Origin: Pedobacter sp. Leaf216
Lineage (GTDB): Bacteria > Bacteroidota > Bacteroidia > Sphingobacteriales > Sphingobacteriaceae
DNA length: 64,000 bases
Reading direction: 5' to 3'
Assembly: GCF_001421515.1 (NCBI RefSeq)
Contig: NZ_LMKM01000033.1
Location: forward strand, 138,950 to 202,949
Shown here: piece by piece, positions 33,997-43,458 of the stretch
How positions within the stretch are numbered: the stretch's first letter is position 1
Layout: each line of letters starts with the position of its first letter
The notes under the pieces: model-generated
Database searches by the model: none
Told to the model about the DNA's origin: nothing
Seen by the model: only the letters and a program-made list of their open reading frames with translations
Program-made: the position numbers and the translations under genes

Positions 33997-34731
33997 ATGA
34001 AATTAATCTGTTTAACGTTTTTACTGTCTCTAAGCCTTATGGTGAATGCCCAAAACAATTTTAAAGCCACACAAATTAAATTCGAAAGAGTAGAAAAAGC
34101 GTACAGTGAAAAATGGGAAACCTTGAGGAAATTTCTTCAGGCTGGTGGTTATGGCGATCAATTTTCAATGGTAATCAATGCCTATAAAACAGAAGGCAAA
34201 CTGGAAGTATGGATAAAGAATAATTCGGCTAAAACTTATTCGTTATTTAGAACTTACGATTTCTGTGCACATTCTGGCACCATTGGCCCAAAAGTAATTG
34301 AAGGTGACGGACAAACGCCGGAAGGTTTTTATTACATTAATGTTTTTAATCCGATGAGTAATTTTCACTTATCGCTGGGGGTAAATTATCCAAATACCGT
34401 GGATTATGCGCGAACCGGAAAGGATAGAAAACCTGGAAGCGACATTTACATCCATGGCAATTGCGTAACCGTTGGCTGTATCCCACTAACAGACGAGAAA
34501 ATTAAAGAGGTTTATGTTTTAGGCGTTGAAGCCAGAAATGCCGGTCAGGAGAATATTCCAGTCAACATCTACCCTTTCAAAATGACCGATGCAAATATGA
34601 AGAAATATATTGCTCAATTCCCTACCCAGGCCAGTTTTTGGAAATCGCTGCAGCCAGGTTATTTAGCTTTTGAGAAAAATAAAAACCAAGCAAATGTAAG
34701 TGAGTTAAAAGGAAAATATGTTGTGAAGTAA
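33997..34731 (+). CDS. L,D-transpeptidase (YafK/YkuD-like) family protein
   Basis: Secreted protein of 244 residues with a signal peptide (1-18, ending VNAQ). The YkuD-type active site is HGNCVTVGCIPL, with the catalytic Cys in VGC and the His at the start. Preceding segments IEGDGQTPEGFYYI and SDIYIHGN are as in the YafK group, which handles peptidoglycan or the lipoprotein attached to it. Enzymatic activity is inferred from the intact motif. A strong terminator follows. Confidence 0.9.
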   Translation: MKLICLTFLLSLSLMVNAQNNFKATQIKFERVEKAYSEKWETLRKFLQAGGYGDQFSMVINAYKTEGKLEVWIKNNSAKTYSLFRTYDFCAHSGTIGPKVIEGDGQTPEGFYYINVFNPMSNFHLSLGVNYPNTVDYARTGKDRKPGSDIYIHGNCVTVGCIPLTDEKIKEVYVLGVEARNAGQENIPVNIYPFKMTDANMKKYIAQFPTQASFWKSLQPGYLAFEKNKNQANVSELKGKYVVK

Positions 34732-34733
34732 CA

Positions 34734-34770
34734 AAAGAAGTCAAGTTTTACAAACTTGACTTCTTTAATA
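34734..34770 (+). terminator. Rho-independent terminator, possibly bidirectional
   Basis: Perfect inverted repeat aaagaagtcaagttt / aaacttgacttcttt (34734-34748 and 34752-34766) with a 3-base loop. It follows the L,D-transpeptidase stop and faces the end of fabG on the other strand. Confidence 0.88.
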
Positions 34771-34825
34771 TTTTTATGGCTTTGGAAAGAACCCCTCCAC
34801 CTTAAACCTTATGTATTCTACCTCC

Positions 34826-35569
34826 CTACAGCATCCCGCCGCAAACAGATAAAGTTTGTCCGGTTACGTAAGCACTCATATCTGAGGCCAGGAAAACGCA
34901 AACATTTGCAATATCTTCAGTTTCGCCGGCACGTTTTAACGGAATATCTTTTTCCCAGCCTTCAACTACTTTTGGATCTAAAACTTCGGTCATCTCAGTA
35001 CGGATAAAGCCTGGTGCAACAACGTTTGCACGTATGTTTCTAGAACCTAACTCTTTAGCTACCGATTTTGTAAAACCGATAATTCCTGCTTTTGAAGCAG
35101 CATAATTTGCTTGTCCGGCATTGCCTGTTGTACCAACAACAGACCCCATATTGATAAAAACACCTTTACGGGCTTTCATCATTATTTTAGAAGCTGCTTT
35201 AGTAACGTTGAAGATAGATTTAAGGTTAATATTAATTACATCATCCCAGTTTTCTTCGCTCATGCGCATCAATAAGCCATCTTTGGTAATACCAGCGTTA
35301 TTTACTACAATATCAATAGTACCAAATTCAGCTACGATATCATTAATCAATTGCTCTGCCTCAGCAAATTTAGAAGCATCAGAACGATAACCTTTAACTT
35401 TTGTTCCAAAACTTTGTAATTCCTGCTCTAAAGCTTCGCCTTTTTCTACTGATGATAAATATGTAAAAGCTACATTAGCGCCCTGTTCGGCAAATTTTTC
35501 AGCTATTTTACGACCGATCCCTTTTGATGCGCCTGTAATTAATGCCGTCTTTCCTTCTAATAATTTCAT
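34826..35569 (-). CDS. fabG: 3-oxoacyl-[acyl-carrier-protein] reductase
   Basis: Short-chain dehydrogenase of 247 residues for the first reduction in fatty-acid elongation. Cofactor motif TGASKGIGRKIAEKF (about 12-26), NNAGITKDGLLMRM, catalytic Ser in INMGSVVGTTGNAGQ, and YAASKAG with the catalytic Tyr/Lys. The C-terminal SAYVTGQTLSVCGGML is typical of FabG. Start at the ATG at 35569. Flanked on its upstream side by a CCCCTAAATCCCCT repeat. Confidence 0.95.
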   Translation of the reverse strand: MKLLEGKTALITGASKGIGRKIAEKFAEQGANVAFTYLSSVEKGEALEQELQSFGTKVKGYRSDASKFAEAEQLINDIVAEFGTIDIVVNNAGITKDGLLMRMSEENWDDVININLKSIFNVTKAASKIMMKARKGVFINMGSVVGTTGNAGQANYAASKAGIIGFTKSVAKELGSRNIRANVVAPGFIRTEMTEVLDPKVVEGWEKDIPLKRAGETEDIANVCVFLASDMSAYVTGQTLSVCGGML

Positions 35570-35570
35570 A

Positions 35571-35600
35571 ACCCCTAAATCCCCTAAAAGGGACTTTTAT
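35571..35600. repeat. CCCCTAAATCCCCT repeat upstream of fabG
   Basis: cccctaaatcccctaaaagg gactttt, matching the repeat after enolase at 29399. A reversed copy (cccttcagggggttaggggg) is at 35669-35699, so the 114-bp gap between fabG and aguA is bordered by an inverted pair. Confidence 0.6.
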
Positions 35601-35668
35601 ATAATGTATAAAAAATTTAATTTTGGTAAAGTTAATATTAATTGTGAATTGTTTAACACAATAGGTGT

Positions 35669-35699
35669 TCTCCCTTCAGGGGGTTAGGGGGTGGGTTCC
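35669..35699. repeat. CCCCTAAATCCCCT repeat, inverted copy overlapping the aguA end
   Basis: Reverse-oriented copy of the repeat at 35571-35600. It runs into the aguA stop codon, so the last codons of aguA (EPTP) are encoded by repeat sequence, which suggests that insertion of the repeat changed the aguA C-terminus. Confidence 0.5.
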
Positions 35700-36760
35700 T
35701 GCTGGCTCAAACAATGAAAACTTCCCAATCCCCAGATAATATCTACTGAATTGATACCAATCACCTTGCGATCAGGAAAACAGCCCTGGATAATATCTAA
35801 AGCTTTCTGGTCGTTCACATCATCAAAAATAGGCACAATTACCGCAGCATTAGCAATGTAAAAATTAGCATAAGATGCAGGTAAACGGGTATCCTCATAA
35901 ATTACTGGCGAAGGCATTGGAAGCTCAACAATATTTAATGCCCTTCCATCTTTTAATTTCATTGCTTTTAAAGCTTCAAGGTTCTCTTGCAACAAATGAT
36001 AGTTTTCATCCAAAGGATTGCTTTCTACAACAGTTAAAACCGTATCCTCATTTACAAAACGCGTAATATCATCAATATGACCGTCGGTATCATCGCCAAC
36101 TATCCCATCTCCTAACCATAATACCTGATCCTGACCATAATATTCAAGCAAATATTGCTCAATCTGCTCTTTTGTTAGATGTGGATTACGGTTTTCGTTC
36201 AGCAAACAAGCTGTGGTAGTTAAAACTGTACCAGCACCATTAAATTCTACCGAACCACCTTCCATAACAATATCAGGTGCAAACAATGGTAGATTAAAAT
36301 GTTTTGCAATCTTAGTTGGAATTACATCATCTAAATCAAAAGGCGGATATTTTCCACCCCAGGCATTATAACCCCAATCTACCACCGCTTTTTCATTTCC
36401 TTTCAGTAAAAATGCAGGACCGTGATCGCGGCACCATGCATCGTTGGTTTCATTAAAATAAAATTCAATCTGGCTTAAATCGGCATCAACTTTGGTTAAT
36501 TCAGAAACTGCAAACGCTTTCATTTCTTCATCTTTAACATTGATGCGTACTTGCTCACCCTCTGCAACAGCTTTAATAAATTGGCAGTAAGGTTCGTAAA
36601 TGGTTTCGATTTTATCTGGCCAGGAAGCTTCTTTATGTGGCCAGCTTAACCAGGTTGCTTTATGTTTAACCCACTCGGCTGGAAAAGTATACCCTTGTTT
36701 TTTCGGAGAATAATCGAATTGATTAATATTTAAATCTTTTTTCGGTGGGAAGTTTGACAT
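35684..36760 (-). CDS. aguA: Agmatine deiminase
   Basis: Peptidyl-arginine-deiminase-like enzyme that hydrolyses agmatine to N-carbamoylputrescine, 358 residues. Key segments: AWCRDHGPAFLL, VMEGGSVEFNGAGTVLTT, GDDTDGHIDDITRFV (Asp/His of the active site) and the catalytic Cys near the C-terminus in GLGSFHCLSQQEP. The next gene upstream encodes the following enzyme of the pathway. It is unusually positioned with its stop inside a dispersed repeat. Confidence 0.94.
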   Translation of the reverse strand: MSNFPPKKDLNINQFDYSPKKQGYTFPAEWVKHKATWLSWPHKEASWPDKIETIYEPYCQFIKAVAEGEQVRINVKDEEMKAFAVSELTKVDADLSQIEFYFNETNDAWCRDHGPAFLLKGNEKAVVDWGYNAWGGKYPPFDLDDVIPTKIAKHFNLPLFAPDIVMEGGSVEFNGAGTVLTTTACLLNENRNPHLTKEQIEQYLLEYYGQDQVLWLGDGIVGDDTDGHIDDITRFVNEDTVLTVVESNPLDENYHLLQENLEALKAMKLKDGRALNIVELPMPSPVIYEDTRLPASYANFYIANAAVIVPIFDDVNDQKALDIIQGCFPDRKVIGINSVDIIWGLGSFHCLSQQEPTP

Positions 36761-36855
36761 CTATTTAATTTATAAAATGAATGGTCCGTGATAACACGAA
36801 CCATGAATTTTTATTTGTGGGTTTCGCTTTAAGCTTTGGTCTTTAACCTTTCAGC

Positions 36856-37731
36856 TTAGTCCCCATCAATATATCGTTTCGTAATCGGTTGATAAGAATC
36901 AATTCTTCTATCTCTCAAGAAAGGCCAGTGTTTACGGAAAAAATCAGACTCCGATAAATCCAGTTCTACAACTTCAGTTTCTTCCTGATCATGCGAGCCT
37001 AAATAAAGTATTTTCCCTTGTCCGTTTGTGGCGAAACTTCCACCCCAAAATTTCATGGCACCATCTTGTTCAAAACCTACACGATTTACACTCACTACCG
37101 GAACACCATTTGCAACGGCATGCGAACGCTGGATGGTTTGCCAAGCATTATATTGATCTTGATTGGTTTCTTCATCCTGATCGGTAGCCCAGCCGATAGC
37201 CGTTGGATAGAACATAATATCTGCACCCATTAAAGCTGTAATACGTGAGGCTTCAGGATACCATTGATCCCAACAGATTAAAATACCGATTTTAGCAAAC
37301 TTGGTTTCGAAAACTTTATAGCCTAAATCACCAGGTGTGAAATAGAATTTCTCGTAAAAAGCAGGATCATCAGGAATATGCATTTTGCGGTATTTACCTA
37401 AATATGAACCATCAGCGTCTAAAACTGCTGTAGTATTATGGTACAAGCCTTCAGCACGTTTTTCAAACAAAGATGCAATAATTACCACGCCTAATTCTTT
37501 AGCAACAACCTGCAAAGCATCTGTAGAAGGACCAGGAATTGCCTCTGCCAAGTCGAAATTATCATAATCTTCAACATCGCAGAAATACAGCGAGGTAAAA
37601 AGTTCTTGCAAACACACAATCTGCGCACCTTTTGCAGCCGCCTCCCTTACTTTTGCAATCGCTTTATCTAAATTTTCCTGCTTATCTTTGGTACAGCTCA
37701 TCTGCACCAAGCCAACTTTTACTTTCTTCAT
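36856..37731 (-). CDS. aguB: N-carbamoylputrescine amidohydrolase
   Basis: Nitrilase-superfamily enzyme that releases putrescine from N-carbamoylputrescine. 291 residues. The Glu-Lys-Cys triad is seen in CLQELFTSLYF, YRKMHIPDDP and GILICWDQWYPE. The triad spacing and AIGWATDQDEE are typical of AguB. I chose the ATG at 37731 (MKKVKVGLVQ); an in-frame TTG lies six codons earlier. Together with aguA it forms the agmatine route to polyamines, probably one transcript from the promoter at 37834. Confidence 0.94.
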   Translation of the reverse strand: MKKVKVGLVQMSCTKDKQENLDKAIAKVREAAAKGAQIVCLQELFTSLYFCDVEDYDNFDLAEAIPGPSTDALQVVAKELGVVIIASLFEKRAEGLYHNTTAVLDADGSYLGKYRKMHIPDDPAFYEKFYFTPGDLGYKVFETKFAKIGILICWDQWYPEASRITALMGADIMFYPTAIGWATDQDEETNQDQYNAWQTIQRSHAVANGVPVVSVNRVGFEQDGAMKFWGGSFATNGQGKILYLGSHDQEETEVVELDLSESDFFRKHWPFLRDRRIDSYQPITKRYIDGD

Positions 37732-37833
37732 GTTCTCAAAATGATTCAATTAACAAATTAGCGAATAATTGAATGTTTAATTTGCGATTTGCATACTCAC
37801 CATTCAAATTTTCGTTCATTCAAAATTAGTCTG

Positions 37834-37841
37834 CAAAGTTA
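37834..37841 (-). promoter_or_regulatory. -7 promoter element of aguB-aguA
   Basis: TAACTTTG on the minus strand (TAnnTTTG), about 100 bp upstream of the aguB ATG. No clear -33 element. Confidence 0.5.
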
Positions 37842-37904
37842 CTATTTTGTTTAAAACTAGAACGGCATAATAATGTAATTGTTTTCTGTTTTAGGAAAAG
37901 CAAA

Positions 37905-38078
37905 CACTGCATTTCAAACGTTTGTCAGTCGGGCTATCCATTATAGCTCCGAAGAAACCTGTGAAACAAGCAAGCCTGCCATAAATAACAAAGATAAGTG
38001 CTTTAAATCGGAGGCTGCCATTACTATCCCGTTTAGAAGGCTTGGGTTCTACTGCTATTTGCGTTTCCCCACCTAACG
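37905..38078 (-). repeat. Diverged third copy of the 300-bp non-coding repeat
   Basis: Read on the minus strand, this gap contains cgatttaaagcac, gcttgcttgtttcacagg (at 37975-37958) and a following ttcttcggagctataatgg. These match the order of phrases in the tandem repeat at 47279-47894 (cgatttaagcac, gcttgcttgtttcacagg, attcatcgggata). It also holds a taggtgggg motif at its outer end. No coding potential. Confidence 0.55.
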
Positions 38079-38103
38079 TCTCAAGTCATTAGCTAATAAT
38101 GAA

Positions 38104-38131
38104 AAAGCCCCGATTTTCATCGAGGCTTTCA
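38104..38131 (-). terminator. Rho-independent terminator of the flotillin gene
   Basis: Inverted repeat aaagccccgat / atcgaggcttt (one mismatch), followed on the minus strand by TTTTTC, about 20 bp past the flotillin stop. Confidence 0.85.
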
Positions 38132-38148
38132 ATCTGATTAAAACCAAA

Positions 38149-40116
38149 CTAAGGGTTTATATTATCCTTTTTAGGTTTTGCTTTTGTTTCTACAATTTCT
38201 GCTACTGCTACCACTTCTTTGCGTTGTGCCGGGTCCATCAGTTCCATTAATTTCAAGCCCAAAAGGCCATCCATTGCCGAACCACCATGGTTGCCTCCAC
38301 TGCCACCAATGAGTACGTCAGGAATTAATTTCACATTGCCTTTTGATAATTCCTCGGTGATTTTGTAACGGGTGAAGTTTTCACCACCTAGTGCTTTCAC
38401 AGCAAGTTCGTATGCTTCGGCAGTTGATTTACCAACGGCTAATATTTTACCTGCTTCGGCACTACCTGTTAACGAAATCTGTTCAGCCTCTGCAGATGCC
38501 CTTAATTTTATCGCTTCCGAATCGGCTTGTGCCCTTGCTTTAGTGGCCTCGGCTTCGGCATGAGCCCTCATTTTTGTAGCCTCAGCCTCTGCCCCAACGG
38601 CTAATTTCACCCCAGCTGCATCACCTTCCGATTTTTTCACAGTTGCACTGGCAGTACGTTCGGCAATTTCAACACTTTGTTGTGCTTTCACAATATCTTT
38701 CTGCATATCGGCAATTGCAGTTTCTTTTTCCATCCCCTGGCGGGTTTCCTGTGCCTGTTTTTGGGTTTCGTAAGTAACCTTTTGCTCTTCTGCAATTTTA
38801 CGGTCGGTTAAGGTTTTCATTAACGATTCTGGTGGTACAATATCACCAATCAATGTATCAACCGCATTTACATTATACTCATCCAACACTTTCCGGATAT
38901 GCTCTTTAGCAGATTCCTGACGCTCTTTACGGGTACTTAAAAATGCAATCACATCACTTCCCTGTGCCGAGTTACGGAAATAGTTACCGATTGTAGGCTC
39001 TAAAACCTGCGAAACCAGATTCACCATGTTGCCGAAACGGGCAATTACTTTTGGAGCTTCAGTTGTGGGTACATGAATAATTTGTGCTACATCTAAATTG
39101 AATGGGAAACCATCTTTAGAACGCACAGTAATGGTTGAAAGGTTTTTATCCAAATTGTGTGCTTCACTCCTTGCCGATGCCCAGTTAAGCACCAGGTTGG
39201 TGGTTGGCACCAGCTCTACCTTCATAATATACTTATTAATTGGGTATTTACCCGGACCAAGTGGTTCCAACCAAACTCCTTTAGAACCTTTGCCCACAAT
39301 ATTACCATGTTTAAAATCAGCACCGGTTAAATCATTTCCTTCGGTACCAATAAACGAGATCACCACACCTACGTAACCTATCGCAATTTCTGTCATCGGG
39401 ATTTCTTCCAGTTGAATGGCCCATGGATTAAGGTTATAAGAACCCGCTAAAATTACCTGGGGCTGTAAACCACGGTTACCTCCTTGCTTGATAAAGGCAT
39501 CAAAATCCTGAAAATTATTGTGCCCATCAACCAATTTACCGGCAATCTGGTTGGCCTCAATAGGTAAGCCATCTAAAGTGGTTACAATACCCACCATGCT
39601 CTCCTGAATCCGGATCATATCGGTAACCGAAACCTGAAACAACATTGTATTGATACGGTAAGAACCTGAGGTAATATAGGAGGTTTGCCGGCCTCGCTGA
39701 CCGCCGTTATCCAGAAACTTAACAGCATCCTGAAAATTATCGGATTCTACCCTTTGGCCAAGAATATTCCCCGTTGGAATTTCGGAACCATCTTTGGCCA
39801 TAATCAGCCCAATTTTACCTTCCGGAATAATGGTAAACTGCTCCATGGTTACGCTGTACTGCCAAAACCACATTCCAAAATACATTCCCGGTGCTAACGT
39901 TTTTCCCTGGAAACCTGCTTCGCCTTTAACTGCGATAATTCGGCCGTCAGGCAGTTCGCGATCGGAACCGAAGAGCACGAATTTTTTGGTAATCAACCCG
40001 ATTCTATCTTCGGGTACAATGACCATCCCGAATAAGAAACGTAAAATATATTTGTATAAAATGATGCACAACAGTGCCACTAAAACCCACCAATAATTAG
40101 AAATGAGCGCTTCCAT
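38149..40116 (-). CDS. Flotillin-like SPFH-domain membrane protein
   Basis: 655 residues. One N-terminal membrane span (about 7-27, WWVLVALLCIILYKYILRFLF), an SPFH/Band-7 region through about residue 400 (VSMVQF-like LVSQVLEPTIGNYFRNSAQG), and a long Ala/Glu-rich coiled coil (repeats like AEAEATKMRAHAEAEATKAR). It should oligomerise and organise membrane microdomains. I chose the ATG at 40116 (MEALISNYWW); the frame runs up to an ATG at 40155 through a poly-Lys stretch encoded by an A-run, which is unlikely to be translated. Confidence 0.88.
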   Translation of the reverse strand: MEALISNYWWVLVALLCIILYKYILRFLFGMVIVPEDRIGLITKKFVLFGSDRELPDGRIIAVKGEAGFQGKTLAPGMYFGMWFWQYSVTMEQFTIIPEGKIGLIMAKDGSEIPTGNILGQRVESDNFQDAVKFLDNGGQRGRQTSYITSGSYRINTMLFQVSVTDMIRIQESMVGIVTTLDGLPIEANQIAGKLVDGHNNFQDFDAFIKQGGNRGLQPQVILAGSYNLNPWAIQLEEIPMTEIAIGYVGVVISFIGTEGNDLTGADFKHGNIVGKGSKGVWLEPLGPGKYPINKYIMKVELVPTTNLVLNWASARSEAHNLDKNLSTITVRSKDGFPFNLDVAQIIHVPTTEAPKVIARFGNMVNLVSQVLEPTIGNYFRNSAQGSDVIAFLSTRKERQESAKEHIRKVLDEYNVNAVDTLIGDIVPPESLMKTLTDRKIAEEQKVTYETQKQAQETRQGMEKETAIADMQKDIVKAQQSVEIAERTASATVKKSEGDAAGVKLAVGAEAEATKMRAHAEAEATKARAQADSEAIKLRASAEAEQISLTGSAEAGKILAVGKSTAEAYELAVKALGGENFTRYKITEELSKGNVKLIPDVLIGGSGGNHGGSAMDGLLGLKLMELMDPAQRKEVVAVAEIVETKAKPKKDNINP

Positions 40117-40155
40117 AATGTTATATTTTTTCTTTTTTTTAACCTGATAAACCAT

Positions 40156-40491
40156 TTATCAAGCACGATATAGATATCAAACAGCGTGCTTTGTTACCAT
40201 TTTTAACACTTATTTTAAAACTATTTTTTATTGATTTTAAGGCCTAAAAGATGACTCTGGATCGATGATAAAATAATATCACCTACAGATGACATTTTGC
40301 AGAATACCCTAACAGAATGCTTATAAATATCAAAAACTAACGTTTTAGGTTTTAATAAAACACTGCGGAAATTTTAATTGTAAAAACTACAATTAATGCA
40401 AGAAAATATGTCCTTTTTTAGCCTACATGATTGACCAGATTGGAATACACCTTTATTGATTGGTTAGCCACAAGGCACGAAAACGCAAAGA
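40156..40491. other. AT-rich intergenic region
   Basis: No gene found. It holds small hairpins (gcacgatatag...cagcgtgc near 40163-40190; ttaattgtaaaaactacaat near 40375) and, at its right end, gccacaaggcacgaaaacgc, a partial copy of the ACCACAAAG repeat family. The flotillin promoter should lie here. Confidence 0.45.
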
Positions 40492-40713
40492 TTAAATGCC
40501 TATTTCTACACGATACTCTTGCTGCAATTCAAACAGGCATTTGGCGCAAAGGCAGCCATCATATAGTTCGGAGATATATTGTACTTCGTTAATGCTGAGC
40601 TGCACTACACTGCATTGGCATTTGGTATAAGAATTTGCCTTGCACTCAATAGCCGTATTACATCGCTCGCAAGGAATGATTTCGTGTTTGCTATGTTTCA
40701 AGGTTGAAGGCAT
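40492..40713 (-). CDS. Small cysteine-rich CWC-type protein
   Basis: 73 residues with CxxC (PCERC), a CQC pair (YTKCQCSVVQLS) and CLCAKCL near the C-terminus. The pattern matches the cysteine-rich CWC family (PF14375 type), small putative zinc-binding proteins of unknown function. The start codon lies inside an AAGGYRTAAGG-type repeat (40701-40736). It is short but the motif is specific. Confidence 0.8.
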   Translation of the reverse strand: MPSTLKHSKHEIIPCERCNTAIECKANSYTKCQCSVVQLSINEVQYISELYDGCLCAKCLFELQQEYRVEIGI

Positions 40714-40767
40714 AAGGCGTAAGGTTTAAGGTAAAACCTATTATTATACAAAAGTAAGGACAAAAAA

Positions 40768-40796
40768 TAAGGTTTTGAGCGTTTGCCCAAAACCTT
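40768..40796 (-). terminator. Rho-independent terminator downstream of nrdA
   Basis: Inverted repeat aaggttttg / caaaacctt with a short loop, then ATTTTTTG on the minus strand. It lies about 120 bp past the nrdA stop, beyond a CCTGAA repeat pair. Confidence 0.75.
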
Positions 40797-40811
40797 ACGA
40801 TATAATTAGAT

Positions 40812-40875
40812 TCGTCATCCTGAATTTATTTCAGGATCAAACCCGATAGATGCTGAAACAAGTTCAGCATGACGG
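40812..40875. repeat. CGTCATCCTGAA...TTCAGCATGACG inverted repeat pair
   Basis: cgtcatcctgaatttatttc plus aggatc, then gatgctgaaacaagttcagc plus atgacgg. The outer arms cgtcat / atgacg pair, and each half forms its own hairpin. Same family as 25299-25324. Followed at 40882-40911 by a smaller palindrome, cctaaagttcccgctatggg plus atttagg. Confidence 0.7.
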
Positions 40876-40916
40876 CCACTCCTAAAGTTCCCGCTATGGG
40901 ATTTAGGTGGCTTATT

Positions 40917-43301
40917 TTATCCAGAACAGCTGATACAGCCTTCTTCCATTGAACAAACTGGTCCGTCAACGATTTCTTCTGCAACCTGATCTTGTGTCAT
41001 TTCAGCAGGGATAACTGCCTCAATAGCTTTACCACCTTGGTTTTCTACTGTAAATTTAACCGCTTGAGAAGCTGCTTGTGTACGCAGGTAGTACATACCG
41101 GTTTTTAAACCTTTCTCCCATGCGTAAAAGTGCATTGAAGTTAATTTTGATGTATTTGGTGCATTTACAAACAAGTTTAACGATTGCGATTGACAGATGT
41201 AGGCTCCACGATCTGCAGCCATATCGATGATATTACGCATTTTGATCTCCCAAACAGTTTTGTATAACTCTTTAATGTAATCAGGAATGGTATCGATAGC
41301 CTGGATTGAACCATTAGCCAATATAATCTGATTTTTCATATCATTGTTCCATAAGCCCAATGCTACTAAATCTTTCAATAAATGTTTGTTTACCACTACA
41401 AACTCTCCACTTAATACCCGACGGGTGTAAATGTTTGAAGTATATGGCTCGAAACATTCGTTGTTACCTAAAATTTGTGAGGTAGATGCAGTTGGCATAG
41501 GTGCAACCAATAATGAGTTGTACACACCATCTTTAACTACTTTTTTGCGCAACGCATTCCAGTCCCAACGGCCACTATCTGGTGTTACATTCCATAAATC
41601 GAACTGGAATTTACCTTGTGATAACGGAGAACCTTTAAATGTTTGATATGGGCCGTTTTTAACCGCTAAATCGTGCGAAGCCGTCATCGAAGCGAAATAA
41701 ATCGTTTCGAAAATATCTTTGTTCAAACGTTTAGCTTCATCACTTTCGAAAGGTAAACGCAATAAAATAAAGGCATCAGCCAAACCTTGTACACCTAAAC
41801 CAACCGGGCGGTGGCGCATGTTGGAGTTTTCTGCTTCTTGTACCGGGTAATAGTTATGATCGATGATTTTGTTCAGGTTTAAAGTAGCCTGATAAGTTAC
41901 ATCGTATAATTTTTGGTGATCAAAAGCACCATTGATTACGAAACGAGGCAATGCCAATGAAGCTAAGTTACAAACGGCAACTTCATCTTTAGAGGTATAC
42001 TCGATAATTTCGGTACACAAGTTAGAACTCTTAATGGTACCTAAGTTCTGTTGGTTAGATTTGCTGTTCGCGGCATCTTTAAACAACATATAAGGTGTGC
42101 CAGTTTCAATCTGCGAATCTAGGATGGCAAACCAAAGTTCTTGCGCTTTAACGGTTTTGCGTCCACGTTTTTCAGCTTCGTATTTAGTATACAGGGCTTC
42201 GAACTCAGCACCAAAACAATCTGCTAAACCTGGTGCTTCGTGCGGGCAAAATAATGTCCAATCGCCATTATCTTTAACGCGTTGCATAAATAAATCGTTA
42301 ATCCATAAGGCGTAGAATAAATCACGCGCACGCATTTCTTCTTTACCGTGGTTTTTACGAAGATCAAGAAATTCAAAAACATCAGCATGCCAAGGCTCTA
42401 AATAAATTGCGAAAGCACCTTTACGTTTACCTCCACCCTGATCTACATAACGGGCAGTATCGTTAAATACGCGTAACATTGGGATGATACCATTACTTGT
42501 ACCATTGGTACCGCCAATATACGATCCTGTTGCACGGATGTTGTGAATGCTTAAACCAATACCACCAGCACTTTGCGAAATTTTAGCAGTTTGCTTCAAC
42601 GTATCGTAAATACCTTCAATACTGTCATCCTGCATGGTTAACAAGAAACATGAAGACATTTGAGGTTTTGGCGTGGCTGCGTTAAATAAAGTTGGTGTAG
42701 CATGTGTAAACCAACGCTCGCTCATTAAGTTATAGGTTTTGATTGCGCTTTCGATATCTTCTTTGTGGATACCAACAGAAACGCGCATAAACAAATGTTG
42801 CGGACGTTCTACAATCTGACCGTTAACTTTTAATAGGTAAGATTTTTCCAACGTTTTGAAACCGAAATAATCAAAGCCGAAATCGCGGTCGTAAATGATA
42901 GAACTATCTAAAATATCCTTGTTTTTTTCTATAATCTCATAAACATCATCAGCGATAAGCGGTGCCGCTTTCTGCGCTTTCGGGTCGAAATATTCGTACA
43001 ACATTTTCATCGTACCCGAGAATGATTTTGTGGTATTTTTATGCAAGTTCGAAACCGCTATACGCGATGCCAGCAAAGCATAATCAGGGTGCTTAGTAGT
43101 TAACGATGCAGCAGTTTCTGCAGCAAGGTTATCCAGTTCTGACGTGGTTACGCCATCGTATAAACCTTCGATTACCTTTTTGGCTACATCGATTGGATCT
43201 ACCAGATCTGAATTTAAACTATAGCACAACTTTTGGATACGGGCTGTGATTTTGTCAAATTGCACCGCCTCTTTGCGGCCATCTCTTTTTAGTACGAACA
43301 T
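40917..43301 (-). CDS. nrdA: Ribonucleoside-diphosphate reductase, alpha subunit (class Ia)
   Basis: Makes deoxyribonucleotides with NrdB. 794 residues. N-terminal ATP-cone (about 1-90, VLKRDGRKEAVQFDKITARI); active-site segments SSCFLLTMQDD, SSNLCTEIIEYTS and VCNLASLALP; the C-terminal redox Cys pair in EEGCISCSG. Length and order are normal for the aerobic class Ia enzyme. It lies 157 bp downstream of nrdB on the same strand with a repeat-like stretch in between, so the two are probably co-transcribed. Confidence 0.97.
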   Translation of the reverse strand: MFVLKRDGRKEAVQFDKITARIQKLCYSLNSDLVDPIDVAKKVIEGLYDGVTTSELDNLAAETAASLTTKHPDYALLASRIAVSNLHKNTTKSFSGTMKMLYEYFDPKAQKAAPLIADDVYEIIEKNKDILDSSIIYDRDFGFDYFGFKTLEKSYLLKVNGQIVERPQHLFMRVSVGIHKEDIESAIKTYNLMSERWFTHATPTLFNAATPKPQMSSCFLLTMQDDSIEGIYDTLKQTAKISQSAGGIGLSIHNIRATGSYIGGTNGTSNGIIPMLRVFNDTARYVDQGGGKRKGAFAIYLEPWHADVFEFLDLRKNHGKEEMRARDLFYALWINDLFMQRVKDNGDWTLFCPHEAPGLADCFGAEFEALYTKYEAEKRGRKTVKAQELWFAILDSQIETGTPYMLFKDAANSKSNQQNLGTIKSSNLCTEIIEYTSKDEVAVCNLASLALPRFVINGAFDHQKLYDVTYQATLNLNKIIDHNYYPVQEAENSNMRHRPVGLGVQGLADAFILLRLPFESDEAKRLNKDIFETIYFASMTASHDLAVKNGPYQTFKGSPLSQGKFQFDLWNVTPDSGRWDWNALRKKVVKDGVYNSLLVAPMPTASTSQILGNNECFEPYTSNIYTRRVLSGEFVVVNKHLLKDLVALGLWNNDMKNQIILANGSIQAIDTIPDYIKELYKTVWEIKMRNIIDMAADRGAYICQSQSLNLFVNAPNTSKLTSMHFYAWEKGLKTGMYYLRTQAASQAVKFTVENQGGKAIEAVIPAEMTQDQVAEEIVDGPVCSMEEGCISCSG

Positions 43302-43458
43302 ATTTTATGAGATTTTTAGTTAATATTTAGTAGCGAGCATCAAGTATCAAGACTTAATCATCACTTTATATTTATGTTATTTATTTAATTGGTATCAGGT
43401 AATGAGTATCAAGTATCGAGGCTACAACCTTCTGCCTTCTACCTTTTAACCCTCTACC

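Noticed and set aside
37879..38076. 65-codon plus-strand open frame between aguB and flotillin
   Set aside because: It lies in the diverged non-coding repeat and has no recognisable protein pattern.
40117..40155. 13-residue extension of flotillin from an upstream ATG
   Set aside because: It would be a poly-Lys stretch from an A-run and precedes the natural membrane-anchor start.
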